Below, piece by piece: positions 50,941 through 59,473 of a stretch of 64,000 nucleotides of DNA. The DNA comes from JBBSJZ01 sp041751935 (GTDB lineage: Bacteria; Planctomycetota; Planctomycetia; Pirellulales; Pirellulaceae): contig JBGSIA010000096.1 of assembly GCA_041751935.1 (NCBI GenBank), positions 1 to 64,000 of the forward strand, read 5' to 3'. Every line of letters begins with the position of its first letter. Positions within the stretch are counted from its first letter, which is position 1. A program made the position numbers and the translations under genes. The notes under the pieces were generated by a model, which was given only the letters and a program-made list of their open reading frames with translations, made no database searches and was not told the origin of the DNA.

Positions 50941-52524
50941 TTACTTCGTGACCGGTACGACGGGTTGGATGTTCGTCAGGTCAGTCCATAGGGTTCCTTC
51001 GCCAGCGTAGAACAATTGCAATTCCAGATCGTCGGGCAACTGCTCAGCGAATTGCCACTTGTTGTACGCGGTGGGGGAGCCAAAGGCTTGGACAGCCAAG
51101 CGGAACTTATCCGCTTCAGCTTCAGCGGATAGTTGTTTCGCTGCGGCTTCGGCACGACCAAGGGTGACTTTTTTCTGTGCATCCAACTCGGCGGATTCTC
51201 GGTCAATCACCGCAACCAATTGTTTGGTTCCCGCTTCGATCTCGCGAGCCTTTTTCTCACCTTCGGCCAGTACTCCTGCCTTCATTCGTTCTGTATCGAC
51301 GCGAATGCGTTCTGCTTCTAATTCGACCTTACGTTCGGCTTCGCGCAGATTCGCCTCGATACGAGCTGTCTTGGTTTCTTCGTCACGGGTCAGTCGCAGT
51401 TCGTCCGAGACGTAACCTTTTTGAATTGGTTCGCGTACCGATTGAGGAATGTAAATGTGGCGCACTAATCCGTATAGCAACGTCAGGTGTTTGGTCGCCA
51501 GTACTTGCCTAAACTCTTCGCTTACCGACGCTTGAAAGCTTTCTCGCGACTCGCCAACAAGCAGTTCGACGGCGCCCATTTTGGAACCATTGTTGCGACA
51601 GATGCTTTCGCTTTGCGGCTCAATCACTTTCTTTTCTACGGCTTGGATGTTCCCGAATAGTTTAACGATTTGCGAGGCATCCTTAGGCATCACGCCCCAG
51701 ATTGCGGAGAAATCCAGTTGAATATCGAAGCCGTCGTTGCTAGGGAAATTAATTCCCGTCTCAGCCACAGCCAGAGGTTCGCCTTGCGGGTCATGAACAG
51801 GCAATCCCTGAGCATCCAGTTGCTCTTGGACCTGAATACTCGATTCAGTGAACCCGATGTTGATGATATCGACTTGCTGTTCCTTGGGATTGATTGGATA
51901 CAACCCAGGTTGCAGCACCTTCTCTTGAATCCCCGCAAATAGTCCCAACAGCGGATTGTCGGTCTGCATCGTCACGACGCCGACATAGCCTGCAGGAATC
52001 TCTACCCATCCGCTCGTTTTTTCCTGGTCGCCAACGTGAGTCGTTTCACGTTTGACAATCTTGAACTCATAGGCGTACGGATTCGCCCGATAGCGACCAG
52101 GGCCAAACACTTTTCGCAATATGCCTTGATGCTTGGCGCGATTCTCACCTTCGAGATCGCCATCGACAAGAAATTCTCCCGGTGGAAGAGACGCGCCGAC
52201 TTTGCTCGCCACAACGCCAATCTCTCCGGGGCGAATCACGACATCAGGAACGATATTTCGTTCCCAATAGATTGGGTTATAAAAATGTCTTCCCGGTCCA
52301 CGCATCTGTTCGTGTACGCCGACTTCGCTGCCACGTGACAACCGACCCGGTTCCGATTCGACTTGTCGCATGACCATGGGACCCTTGTATCGCAATTGCA
52401 ACGAGTGTCCCTCAGGAACATAAATGTGGCAGACAAACCACTGGAAACAGAAGTACAGACCCAGTACGATCCATAGGCTGCTGAATACAAGTCCAATCCA
52501 AGATTTTGCTTGTCGATAGTTCAT
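50941..52524 (-). CDS. Membrane-anchored SPFH (band 7) protein, second of a tandem pair
   Basis: A 527-aa protein. An N-terminal membrane helix (IGLVFSSLWIVLGLYFCFQW, 10-29) is followed by three copies of a short beta-module with core G-I-x5-PG-x-Y-x2-NP (near 70-84, 133-148, 198-212). The SPFH core (GFDIQLDFSAIWGVMPKDAS) and a Glu/Ala/Lys-rich coiled coil (LREAERKVELEAERIRVDTE) complete it. It ends in GEGTLWTDLTNIQPV. Flotillin-like proteins organise membrane zones or protease complexes. Its ATG overlaps the stop of the gene before it by ATGA, so the two are coupled and probably act together. Confidence 0.85.
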   Translation of the reverse strand: MNYRQAKSWIGLVFSSLWIVLGLYFCFQWFVCHIYVPEGHSLQLRYKGPMVMRQVESEPGRLSRGSEVGVHEQMRGPGRHFYNPIYWERNIVPDVVIRPGEIGVVASKVGASLPPGEFLVDGDLEGENRAKHQGILRKVFGPGRYRANPYAYEFKIVKRETTHVGDQEKTSGWVEIPAGYVGVVTMQTDNPLLGLFAGIQEKVLQPGLYPINPKEQQVDIINIGFTESSIQVQEQLDAQGLPVHDPQGEPLAVAETGINFPSNDGFDIQLDFSAIWGVMPKDASQIVKLFGNIQAVEKKVIEPQSESICRNNGSKMGAVELLVGESRESFQASVSEEFRQVLATKHLTLLYGLVRHIYIPQSVREPIQKGYVSDELRLTRDEETKTARIEANLREAERKVELEAERIRVDTERMKAGVLAEGEKKAREIEAGTKQLVAVIDRESAELDAQKKVTLGRAEAAAKQLSAEAEADKFRLAVQAFGSPTAYNKWQFAEQLPDDLELQLFYAGEGTLWTDLTNIQPVVPVTK

Positions 52525-54242
52525 TGTTCTTCTCCAGCCGATTGTGTGACAATTGTTTCGGTACCGGGCACTGGTTGGGCGTTGATCACTTCTGTGGTAG
52601 CCTTTTCGTTCGACTGGGCAATCGCGCCCGGCTCCGTTGTCAATACTGGTGGCACGGTTTGATTGAAATCTTTGAAGATTTCCATCAGTGGGCTATCCGC
52701 AGTGTTGACCATCATTTTGCGGAAGCTCGGAGCCATCTTGCGAAGCATGACCCAGCGTGCGTACTCATCACCGCTTCCTTTATAGGCCTCAACAGCTTTA
52801 GCCCATCCAGCGGCCTCGGCTTCGTTTTCGAACCCGATGACGTCGGCTGCGGCTTGCCCAAGTGCTGTGATCGCTTGAGCTTGATCTTCTGCCGCCGCTA
52901 GTTCTGTTGTCGCCACCGCTTTGCGTTGTTCCGCCCCAATAACCGCGACTTCTTGGGTTCGCTGAGCCTCGGTCGTCAGCGTAACGACTTCCTGCTCCAC
53001 CTCGACGAGTGCTTCTTTTCTCGCGACCAATTCTTGCTCGATACGCAGTTGTTGCTCGCTCATTTGTTGTTCGATTTGCTTTTGATATTGCTCCGCCTCT
53101 TGCGTCGCAATCTGTCGCTGACGAACCGGCTCGGCGATCTGCTGTGGTGGCGAAATTCGTGTGATCAAAGCCTGGACAATTTCGATGCCTTGCTCATCAC
53201 AAGTCTTGGCGAGAGTTTGCTGAAAGTCTTCCTGAAACTGCAGTCGCTTCTCACCTAGAATGAAGTCTCGCCCCGAATGATCACTGCCTCGAAGCCGGCA
53301 AAACGATCGTGCATTGGGCAGAATGATCTTTTGGATGATCTCTTCTTCAACACGTGCATCCATTCCGTTATCGTTTGTTGCATCATTATAAGTTACAAAG
53401 ACTTCAGCGGCCCGTTCGGGGTCGACACGAAATTCAATTCGTCCGTCAAGCTTGACCCAAAATCCGTCACGGCTGGGGAAACCCATTTCGCCGCCGGTGT
53501 CGAGATTGAATCGTTGACTGCGGCAATCGACCAGCGACACTCGGGCGACGTAGGGATTGATGTAGTAAACGCCTGAGTCCAGCGTTTTGGCTTGAATTCC
53601 TCGCTTGCCTGCTTCGACGGTCAGTTCATTGGGGTTTTCCGCCAGCGGTGCCGAGAGCAATGCCACCACTCCCCTGAATCCCGCTGGAATAATGACTGGT
53701 TCATGTAACTCAACGAGTTCAACGTAGTTGTGACGATCGATCTCGGGAGTGCTGCCAGCTTCATAGACGATCGCATTGAGTGGATAACGGCCCGGCCGAA
53801 GCACCTCTTCGGCGATCCCTTTATGTGTTGCATCTGTGGCGATCAAGTTTCCATAACCCAAATCGTCGCCATACAATCGGATGCGAACACCGAGACGATT
53901 TTCGGGAATCTCGACCTGCGACACAACGTCCCAGTCCCAATTCCACGGGTTGTAAAAATAGCGACCTTCGGTGAGCACTTTTTCTTGAATGCCCTTGTAT
54001 TTGCCAAAATCATTCTCAGCGACGACTTCGATGGAGTTGGGAATCTCCTGGCCCGTTTTGCGTGTCAGCACTGCGATCATCCGACTGGGCACTTCGATGC
54101 GGCAGAACATGAACACCCAAACGGCCAAACCAAGAAGTGAAACGACGGCTAAAAAAACTACACTGCCGATTTTTCCAGCACTACTGATTCGTCGTAACAT
54201 ATCGTCGCGAGCAGCGTCTGGATTGTTGTAACGGTTTGACAC
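52521..54242 (-). CDS. Membrane-anchored SPFH (band 7) protein, first of a tandem pair
   Basis: A 573-aa protein. Start GTG 54242 (MSNRYNNPDAARDDM) is preferred because AGAGGA lies nine bases upstream; an ATG in front of the membrane helix (MLRRISSAG) is the alternative. One helix spans 24-46, then the same triple beta-module as the neighbour (GIQEKVLTEGRYFYNP near 84-99, GIAEEVLRPGRYPLNA near 142-157, GIQAKTLDSGVYYINP near 215-230), the SPFH core and a long coiled coil (QIEQQMSEQQLRIEQELVAR). The layout of tandem beta repeats, SPFH shoulder and coiled coil resembles the eukaryotic major vault protein, a similarity of plan rather than of proven sequence. Confidence 0.85.
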   Translation of the reverse strand: MSNRYNNPDAARDDMLRRISSAGKIGSVVFLAVVSLLGLAVWVFMFCRIEVPSRMIAVLTRKTGQEIPNSIEVVAENDFGKYKGIQEKVLTEGRYFYNPWNWDWDVVSQVEIPENRLGVRIRLYGDDLGYGNLIATDATHKGIAEEVLRPGRYPLNAIVYEAGSTPEIDRHNYVELVELHEPVIIPAGFRGVVALLSAPLAENPNELTVEAGKRGIQAKTLDSGVYYINPYVARVSLVDCRSQRFNLDTGGEMGFPSRDGFWVKLDGRIEFRVDPERAAEVFVTYNDATNDNGMDARVEEEIIQKIILPNARSFCRLRGSDHSGRDFILGEKRLQFQEDFQQTLAKTCDEQGIEIVQALITRISPPQQIAEPVRQRQIATQEAEQYQKQIEQQMSEQQLRIEQELVARKEALVEVEQEVVTLTTEAQRTQEVAVIGAEQRKAVATTELAAAEDQAQAITALGQAAADVIGFENEAEAAGWAKAVEAYKGSGDEYARWVMLRKMAPSFRKMMVNTADSPLMEIFKDFNQTVPPVLTTEPGAIAQSNEKATTEVINAQPVPGTETIVTQSAGEEQ

Positions 54243-54525
54243 CGGAAGTGTCCTCTGAATGCAAGAAAGGGGAGTCGTACCATAGAGCGGGCACCAGAAA
54301 GTTAGCACTCAAGGCGCGAAGACGACAAAAATTTTCCAGAAACATGTGCGTTCTCAGGTATTTCGCCGTATCCCGCGACGGATTCGACGGTGAACGTTTG
54401 GTTGGATCTCTGTTTTGGAGAGTTGGATTTGATTGTCCCGTCGCTCACCTGGGAGTCATCACAATAACGATTAAACTGCTCTTAACGACATTGATGCTCT
54501 CTTGCCTTTTTCTGGTATTTGTTTG

Positions 54526-56541
54526 ATGAATGCGATTTGTCCCGCTATACGCGTTTTCGCTGCCGTTTTGGTTAACGCGATTACCTGCATTTGTTTCGCT
54601 CATGACGGTCCGGCCGGCCATCAACACAGCAACCTGGAGGACGAGAACGCCGCGGGTGTGTTCACCACCCGCGATAGCCCACTGTCGCTACCGCTGGCCA
54701 AACAAGAGGACGCTTTTCATTTCGTTGTCTATGGCGACCGGACTGGTGGTGTGCCGGCAGGTTTAAAAGTGCTCGAGCAAGCCGTTGTGGATACTAACTT
54801 GCTCGATCCCGATTTAGTGATGACGGTGGGTGACCTGATCCAGGGCTACAACGATACGCCCGAGTGGCTGCAGCAAATGGCCGACTACAAGGCGATCATG
54901 GATCGATTGAACATGCGTTGGTTCCCTGTTGCTGGCAATCACGACGTCTATTGGCGAGGTCTGGGAAAGGCTCCCACTGGTCAGCACGAGTCGAACTACG
55001 AGAAACACTTTGGCCCCCTGTGGTACTCGTTCGAGCATAAGAACGCCAACTTCATTGTGTTGTACAGCGACGAAGGTGATGCGACCACTAATGAAAAAGG
55101 CTTTAACTCGGGACGATTGCAAACGATGAGCGACGCTCAATTGGCGTTTCTAAAACAGTCGCTGGAAAAGAATAAATCGCTGGCGCACCAGTTCGTCTTC
55201 TTGCATCACCCACGTTGGATCGGCGCTGGTTACACCGACGGGAATTGGGATACCGTTCACCAGATGCTGAAGGATGCTGGAAACGTCAGCGCCGTGTTCG
55301 CTGGTCATATTCACCACATGCGATTTGACGGCCCGAAAGACGGTATTGCGTACTACACGTTAGCAACCACCGGCGGTTCATTGTCCGCCGAAATTCCGGA
55401 TGCAGGCTTTCTGCATCACTTGAATGTAGTGACGGTACGTCGCGAATCCGTAACTGTGGCGGCGTTACCGATTGGTGCAGTGATCGATCCGAAAGATTTC
55501 ACGCCGGAATTTCTTGCCGAGATCGATAAGGCAAGGGCCGTGCGACCGGTCGAATCCGCAAACAACGTGTTGATGCAAACGGATGGTTCGGCCAACGGGG
55601 ACGTCACCTTCACGCTTGCCAATACGAGTTCACAAGCAATCGATGTCACCGCGTCGATGGAAACGCTCGGGCGTGATTGGGTGCCGACGTTGGATCACGA
55701 TCATTTTAGAATCGAGGCTGGTGAAACGAAGCAACTTCGTGTGGGCTTGCATCGCTATGCGGACCTCACAGCAGAATTGACGACTCCACAAATTCGCTTG
55801 GATATAGTGTATGTGGGACAGACGGCGCGGATTGCATTGCCGCTTGTGATCACGCCGATTTCGTTTGATCTGGCGGCGGTCCCTGCGGACTACTTCACCA
55901 ATTCCAAGAACCACTGCTTGCAAGTCGACAGCGAGCGATCGGCGGCACGCATTGCATCTGACGAATTCAATCTTCCCCAAGGTCCATTCACACTCGAAGC
56001 ATGGATCAGGCCGCAGCAATCTCCTGGTCAACGTGGAGTCGTGGCAAAAACAGAAAATAGCGAATATGCGATTTTCATGGACGAAGGCGTTCCGCAATTT
56101 GATGTGCACTTGAGCGGACGCTACGTGATGGCCAAAGCGAAAGACGTGTTAATCAATGATCGCTGGACTCACATCGCCGGGGTCTTTGATGGCAGTGAAG
56201 TTCGGCTGTATGTCGATGGAAAGATCGTGGCTAGCCAAGCGGGGCGAGGCAAGCGGACAACGAACGAACTACCGCTGTTTATTGGAGCGGACACCAGCGA
56301 CAGCGGACAACCGACTCGGGCTTTCCTCGGCAGTGTGGACGAGGTTCGGCTGTCCGGCCGAGCAATTTATGAGGTCGACTTCACTCCCCAGAAACGCTTG
56401 CCGCCAACAACGGACACGCTACTTCTTTTCAATCTGGACCAGCGACTTGGTCCGTTCGTGCTCGACCGCAGCCCCACCGCAGCCAAGGCGGTCTTAGGTG
56501 CCGAATCAAAACTTATGCCAGTAGCGGATTTGGCGAACTAG
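54526..56541 (+). CDS. Exported metallophosphoesterase fused to a LamG/concanavalin-like domain
   Basis: A 671-aa protein with signal peptide (MNAICPAIRVFAAVLVNAIT). The calcineurin-like phosphoesterase part has FVVYGDRTGG near 70, VMTVGDLIQGYND near 102, PVAGNHDVYWRG near 138 and VFAGHIHHMRF near 262, so the two-metal site is complete. An Ig-like region comes next, and the C-terminal 180 residues form a LamG-type domain (GPFTLEAWIRPQQSPGQRG, WTHIAGVFDGSEVRLYVDG, FLGSVDEVRLSGRAIYE), which usually binds carbohydrate. A phosphatase or phosphodiesterase tethered to extracellular polymer is likely. There is no clear ribosome site. Confidence 0.88.
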   Translation: MNAICPAIRVFAAVLVNAITCICFAHDGPAGHQHSNLEDENAAGVFTTRDSPLSLPLAKQEDAFHFVVYGDRTGGVPAGLKVLEQAVVDTNLLDPDLVMTVGDLIQGYNDTPEWLQQMADYKAIMDRLNMRWFPVAGNHDVYWRGLGKAPTGQHESNYEKHFGPLWYSFEHKNANFIVLYSDEGDATTNEKGFNSGRLQTMSDAQLAFLKQSLEKNKSLAHQFVFLHHPRWIGAGYTDGNWDTVHQMLKDAGNVSAVFAGHIHHMRFDGPKDGIAYYTLATTGGSLSAEIPDAGFLHHLNVVTVRRESVTVAALPIGAVIDPKDFTPEFLAEIDKARAVRPVESANNVLMQTDGSANGDVTFTLANTSSQAIDVTASMETLGRDWVPTLDHDHFRIEAGETKQLRVGLHRYADLTAELTTPQIRLDIVYVGQTARIALPLVITPISFDLAAVPADYFTNSKNHCLQVDSERSAARIASDEFNLPQGPFTLEAWIRPQQSPGQRGVVAKTENSEYAIFMDEGVPQFDVHLSGRYVMAKAKDVLINDRWTHIAGVFDGSEVRLYVDGKIVASQAGRGKRTTNELPLFIGADTSDSGQPTRAFLGSVDEVRLSGRAIYEVDFTPQKRLPPTTDTLLLFNLDQRLGPFVLDRSPTAAKAVLGAESKLMPVADLAN

Positions 56542-56627
56542 TGCGGTTATGGCTACGACTATTCGCGTAGACAGGTGGATGTTAATATACCATTTTTGGC
56601 AGTACCACCCTTCGGAGTTGCACGCAC

Positions 56628-57044
56628 GTGGACGAACTAATTCAACAATTGACGAGTAGACTGGGGATTGATGCTTCTGTTGCTAAAACCGCGACGGCTA
56701 AAGCAATGGCAATGGTCCGAGAGCACGTTGGTGACGACCTGTTCAGTAAGATCAGTGCGGCCATTCCTGGGGCTCATGAATCCGCGGTCGAGGGTGCTGC
56801 CGCACCTGCGGGAGACTCGGGCGGAATGCTGGGCAAGCTAATCGGAATGGCGTCGACCGCATTGGGCAGCGAGGCTGGAGGCGGTTTGGAATTGGCAGCG
56901 TCACTGACAGGAGCCGGGGTCGATAAAGACAAGATCGGCGGCTTTCTCGAATTGGTCATCGCCTACATCAAGGAAAAGGCAGGGGCGGAGGTTGTTGATC
57001 AAGTACTCGCCAAGTTCCCGATGCTCAAGACGCTTCTTGGCTAA
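56628..57044 (+). CDS. Small helical protein, DUF2780/DUF2267-like
   Basis: A 138-aa protein beginning at GTG 56628 (MDELIQQLTSRLG), with GGAG ten bases upstream. It is helical with a Gly/Ala-rich middle; FSKISAAIPGAHESAV near 40-55 recalls the DUF2780 core and LVIAYIKEKAGAEVVDQVLA near the end a four-helix bundle. No signal peptide or membrane helix is visible. The function is unknown. It stands between two unrelated secreted-protein genes. Confidence 0.65.
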   Translation: MDELIQQLTSRLGIDASVAKTATAKAMAMVREHVGDDLFSKISAAIPGAHESAVEGAAAPAGDSGGMLGKLIGMASTALGSEAGGGLELAASLTGAGVDKDKIGGFLELVIAYIKEKAGAEVVDQVLAKFPMLKTLLG

Positions 57045-57158
57045 TTTGACGACCAATACCTGGTGAGAGTCGCAACAGATAGTGTTTTGCGTTGGTCGAT
57101 TGCTATTGGATCGAGTATGTTCATTAGGAATCGTTGGACTGAAAAATCTCTCCGCTAA

Positions 57159-59471
57159 ATGTTCTTCATGCTCAGTCGCGCCATCCCCAACCGCTCGCTT
57201 ATTCTACTGTTTGTTTCGCTTATCTCGGCCCATGCGGTTGCAGACGAATCGTCACGCCAAGCTGCTTTCCGCGATGCACTTCTGCCGCTGCTGAGAACCT
57301 ATTGTTTCGATTGCCATGGTGCCGATGGCGAAGGCGATGTCACGTTGGATGCGGACAACTCGCCGGAGAAGCTACAGCAGAATCGTGTGCTGTGGACGCG
57401 CGTGCTTACTCAAGTTCGGGCGGGAACGATGCCGCCCGCTGGCAGTGAAATGATGGACGCGTCATCGCGATCCCGCATGATTTCGCTGATCGACGAGTTG
57501 GCCAATGCGGTCGATTGTGTGCGCAACCCCAATGCGGGAAAGGTCGCACTGCGGCGACTGAATCGAAACGAGTATCGCAACACAGTTCGCGATTTGACGG
57601 GTGTTGATTACGCTGCCGCAGAAGGCTTTCCTGGCGACGATGTCGGGTACGGATTCGACAATATCGGCGATGTACTGTCGCTGCCGCCTCTGCTTGTGGA
57701 GAAGTACCTTGATGCCGCCGAAGCAGTTGCCGGACAAGCAATCTACACACCGCCACCACCACAAATCTTCGAGATCGATCGTGCTCCGTCTTCGTTAAGC
57801 GATGCGGAAAAGTACGCGCGAGGCGATCGTGTGACGCTCGCCTCGAAAGGCACAGTCGCCTTGGAAGTGGACGTGCCGTTTCGTGGGGATTTTGTGTTGA
57901 CGATTACAGCCAGCGGAGATCAGGGCGGCGACGAACCGGTAAAAATGGAAGTTGTCTCCGGTCGCGATAAGCAAATCGTGGACGTTCCAAGTAAGACGGC
58001 AAGCGATTATCCGGTTAACTTGAAATTAGCAACCGGCAAGCGATCGATTGAACTGACGTTCATCAATGATTTCTACGTGGAGGGAAAAATCGATCGTAAT
58101 TTGCACTTGCACCATCTGCACCTGAAGGGCGAAGAGAAGCGGTTTCAATACGTTGCGCCCGATAACTTGCCGGATAGCCACAAGTACATCCTGTTCGTGT
58201 CACCGAGCAAAAGTGTTTCGGTTGAACAAGCGACGAACTCGGTTGTTAGTCGTTTGGCGAGTCGTGCGTTCCGTCGACCGGCAAGCAACGATGAGGTCCA
58301 ACGTTTCGGCAGATTGGCCGCGCAAGTTCGCGCCGATGGCGGCAGTTTTGAGGAGAGCATTCAAGTCGTGTTGCAAGCGATCCTCGTCTCACCGCATTTC
58401 ATTTATCGGGTGGAGCGACCACTGAGCCCCGATGCACGCGGAAAGGTTCAACCGATCAACGAGTACGAGTTGGCGACCCGAATTTCATACTTTTTGTGGA
58501 GTAGTATGCCGGACGACGAGCTGCTGCTCTTGGCACATCGAGGCGAACTGCGCGATCGAAAGAAGCTGCTTGATAAAGTGGGGCGGATGATCATGGACCG
58601 ACGAGCGAACCAGTTCGTGGAAAATTTCGCCGGACAATGGTTGCAACTACGAAATCTGGATAATGTCAAACCTGACGTGACCCGGTTTCGTGGATTTGAC
58701 GATTCGATCCGCGAGTTGATGGAAAGGGAAACATTGACATTCTTTGCTGGAGTGATGCGCAAGAATATGCCGGCTACGGCACTGTTGGATGCCGACTTCA
58801 CGTACTTGAACGAACCGTTGGCCAAATACTATGGCATCAGTGGAGTCAGTGGCGAGGAGTTCCGCCAAGTATCGCTGTCGGGCACCCATCGCGGCGGATT
58901 GCTGACTCATGCCAGTGTGCTGACCGTGACGAGCAACCCTGGTAGAACCAGTCCTGTGAAACGTGGCAAATGGATCTTAGAAAACTTGCTCAACACGCCA
59001 CCACCGCCGGCGCCACCGAATGTACCAGAGTTGGAGAAAGGGAAACTGGTTGGCACCTTGCGTGAGCGAATGGAACAGCACCGCGTTAATCCCGCCTGTG
59101 CGGCGTGTCATTCAGTTATGGATCAACTGGGGTTTGCACTGGAGAATTTTGATGCTGTGGGTCGTTGGCGGACTCGTGACGGGCGCGACGAGATCGACGC
59201 CAGAGGCGAATTACCCGATGGTTCAAAATTCAATGGTGTAGAAGATCTGCGAGCCTTGTTGTCGAACCAACGCAGTGACCAATTCGTGCGTTGTTTGGCT
59301 GAGAAGTTGCTAATTTACGCTACCGGTCGCGGCACCGAGTATTACGACAAATGTGCCATCGACAAGATCATGGCCGACGCCAAGAGCTATAATTTCAAAT
59401 TCGCGTACTTGATTTCAGCTATCATTGAGAGTGATCCGTTTCAACGAATCGGCCAACGAGAAGGAAGTTAG
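57159..59471 (+). CDS. Planctomycete DUF1587-DUF1592-DUF1588-DUF1585 protein with two CXXCH motifs
   Basis: A 770-aa exported protein (signal SLILLFVSLISAHAVAD). Domains in order: cytochrome-like CFDCHG motif near 49; DUF1587 (KVALRRLNRNEYRNTVRDLT near 130); a beta-rich region; DUF1592 (NEYELATRISYFLWSSMPDD near 430); DUF1588 with a second haem motif CAACHSVMDQLGF near 650; and DUF1585 (CLAEKLLIYATGRGTEYYDK near 715). Such proteins occur in many copies in planctomycetes; an electron-transfer or polymer-related surface function is suspected, not shown. ATG 57159 or 57168 are both possible. The DUF1552 gene follows after two bases. Confidence 0.93.
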   Translation: MFFMLSRAIPNRSLILLFVSLISAHAVADESSRQAAFRDALLPLLRTYCFDCHGADGEGDVTLDADNSPEKLQQNRVLWTRVLTQVRAGTMPPAGSEMMDASSRSRMISLIDELANAVDCVRNPNAGKVALRRLNRNEYRNTVRDLTGVDYAAAEGFPGDDVGYGFDNIGDVLSLPPLLVEKYLDAAEAVAGQAIYTPPPPQIFEIDRAPSSLSDAEKYARGDRVTLASKGTVALEVDVPFRGDFVLTITASGDQGGDEPVKMEVVSGRDKQIVDVPSKTASDYPVNLKLATGKRSIELTFINDFYVEGKIDRNLHLHHLHLKGEEKRFQYVAPDNLPDSHKYILFVSPSKSVSVEQATNSVVSRLASRAFRRPASNDEVQRFGRLAAQVRADGGSFEESIQVVLQAILVSPHFIYRVERPLSPDARGKVQPINEYELATRISYFLWSSMPDDELLLLAHRGELRDRKKLLDKVGRMIMDRRANQFVENFAGQWLQLRNLDNVKPDVTRFRGFDDSIRELMERETLTFFAGVMRKNMPATALLDADFTYLNEPLAKYYGISGVSGEEFRQVSLSGTHRGGLLTHASVLTVTSNPGRTSPVKRGKWILENLLNTPPPPAPPNVPELEKGKLVGTLRERMEQHRVNPACAACHSVMDQLGFALENFDAVGRWRTRDGRDEIDARGELPDGSKFNGVEDLRALLSNQRSDQFVRCLAEKLLIYATGRGTEYYDKCAIDKIMADAKSYNFKFAYLISAIIESDPFQRIGQREGS

Positions 59472-59473
59472 AA

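Noticed and set aside
50896..50941. Direct 9-base repeats AACGGTTCT between convergent genes as a terminator
   Set aside because: They are direct, not inverted, and no T-run follows.
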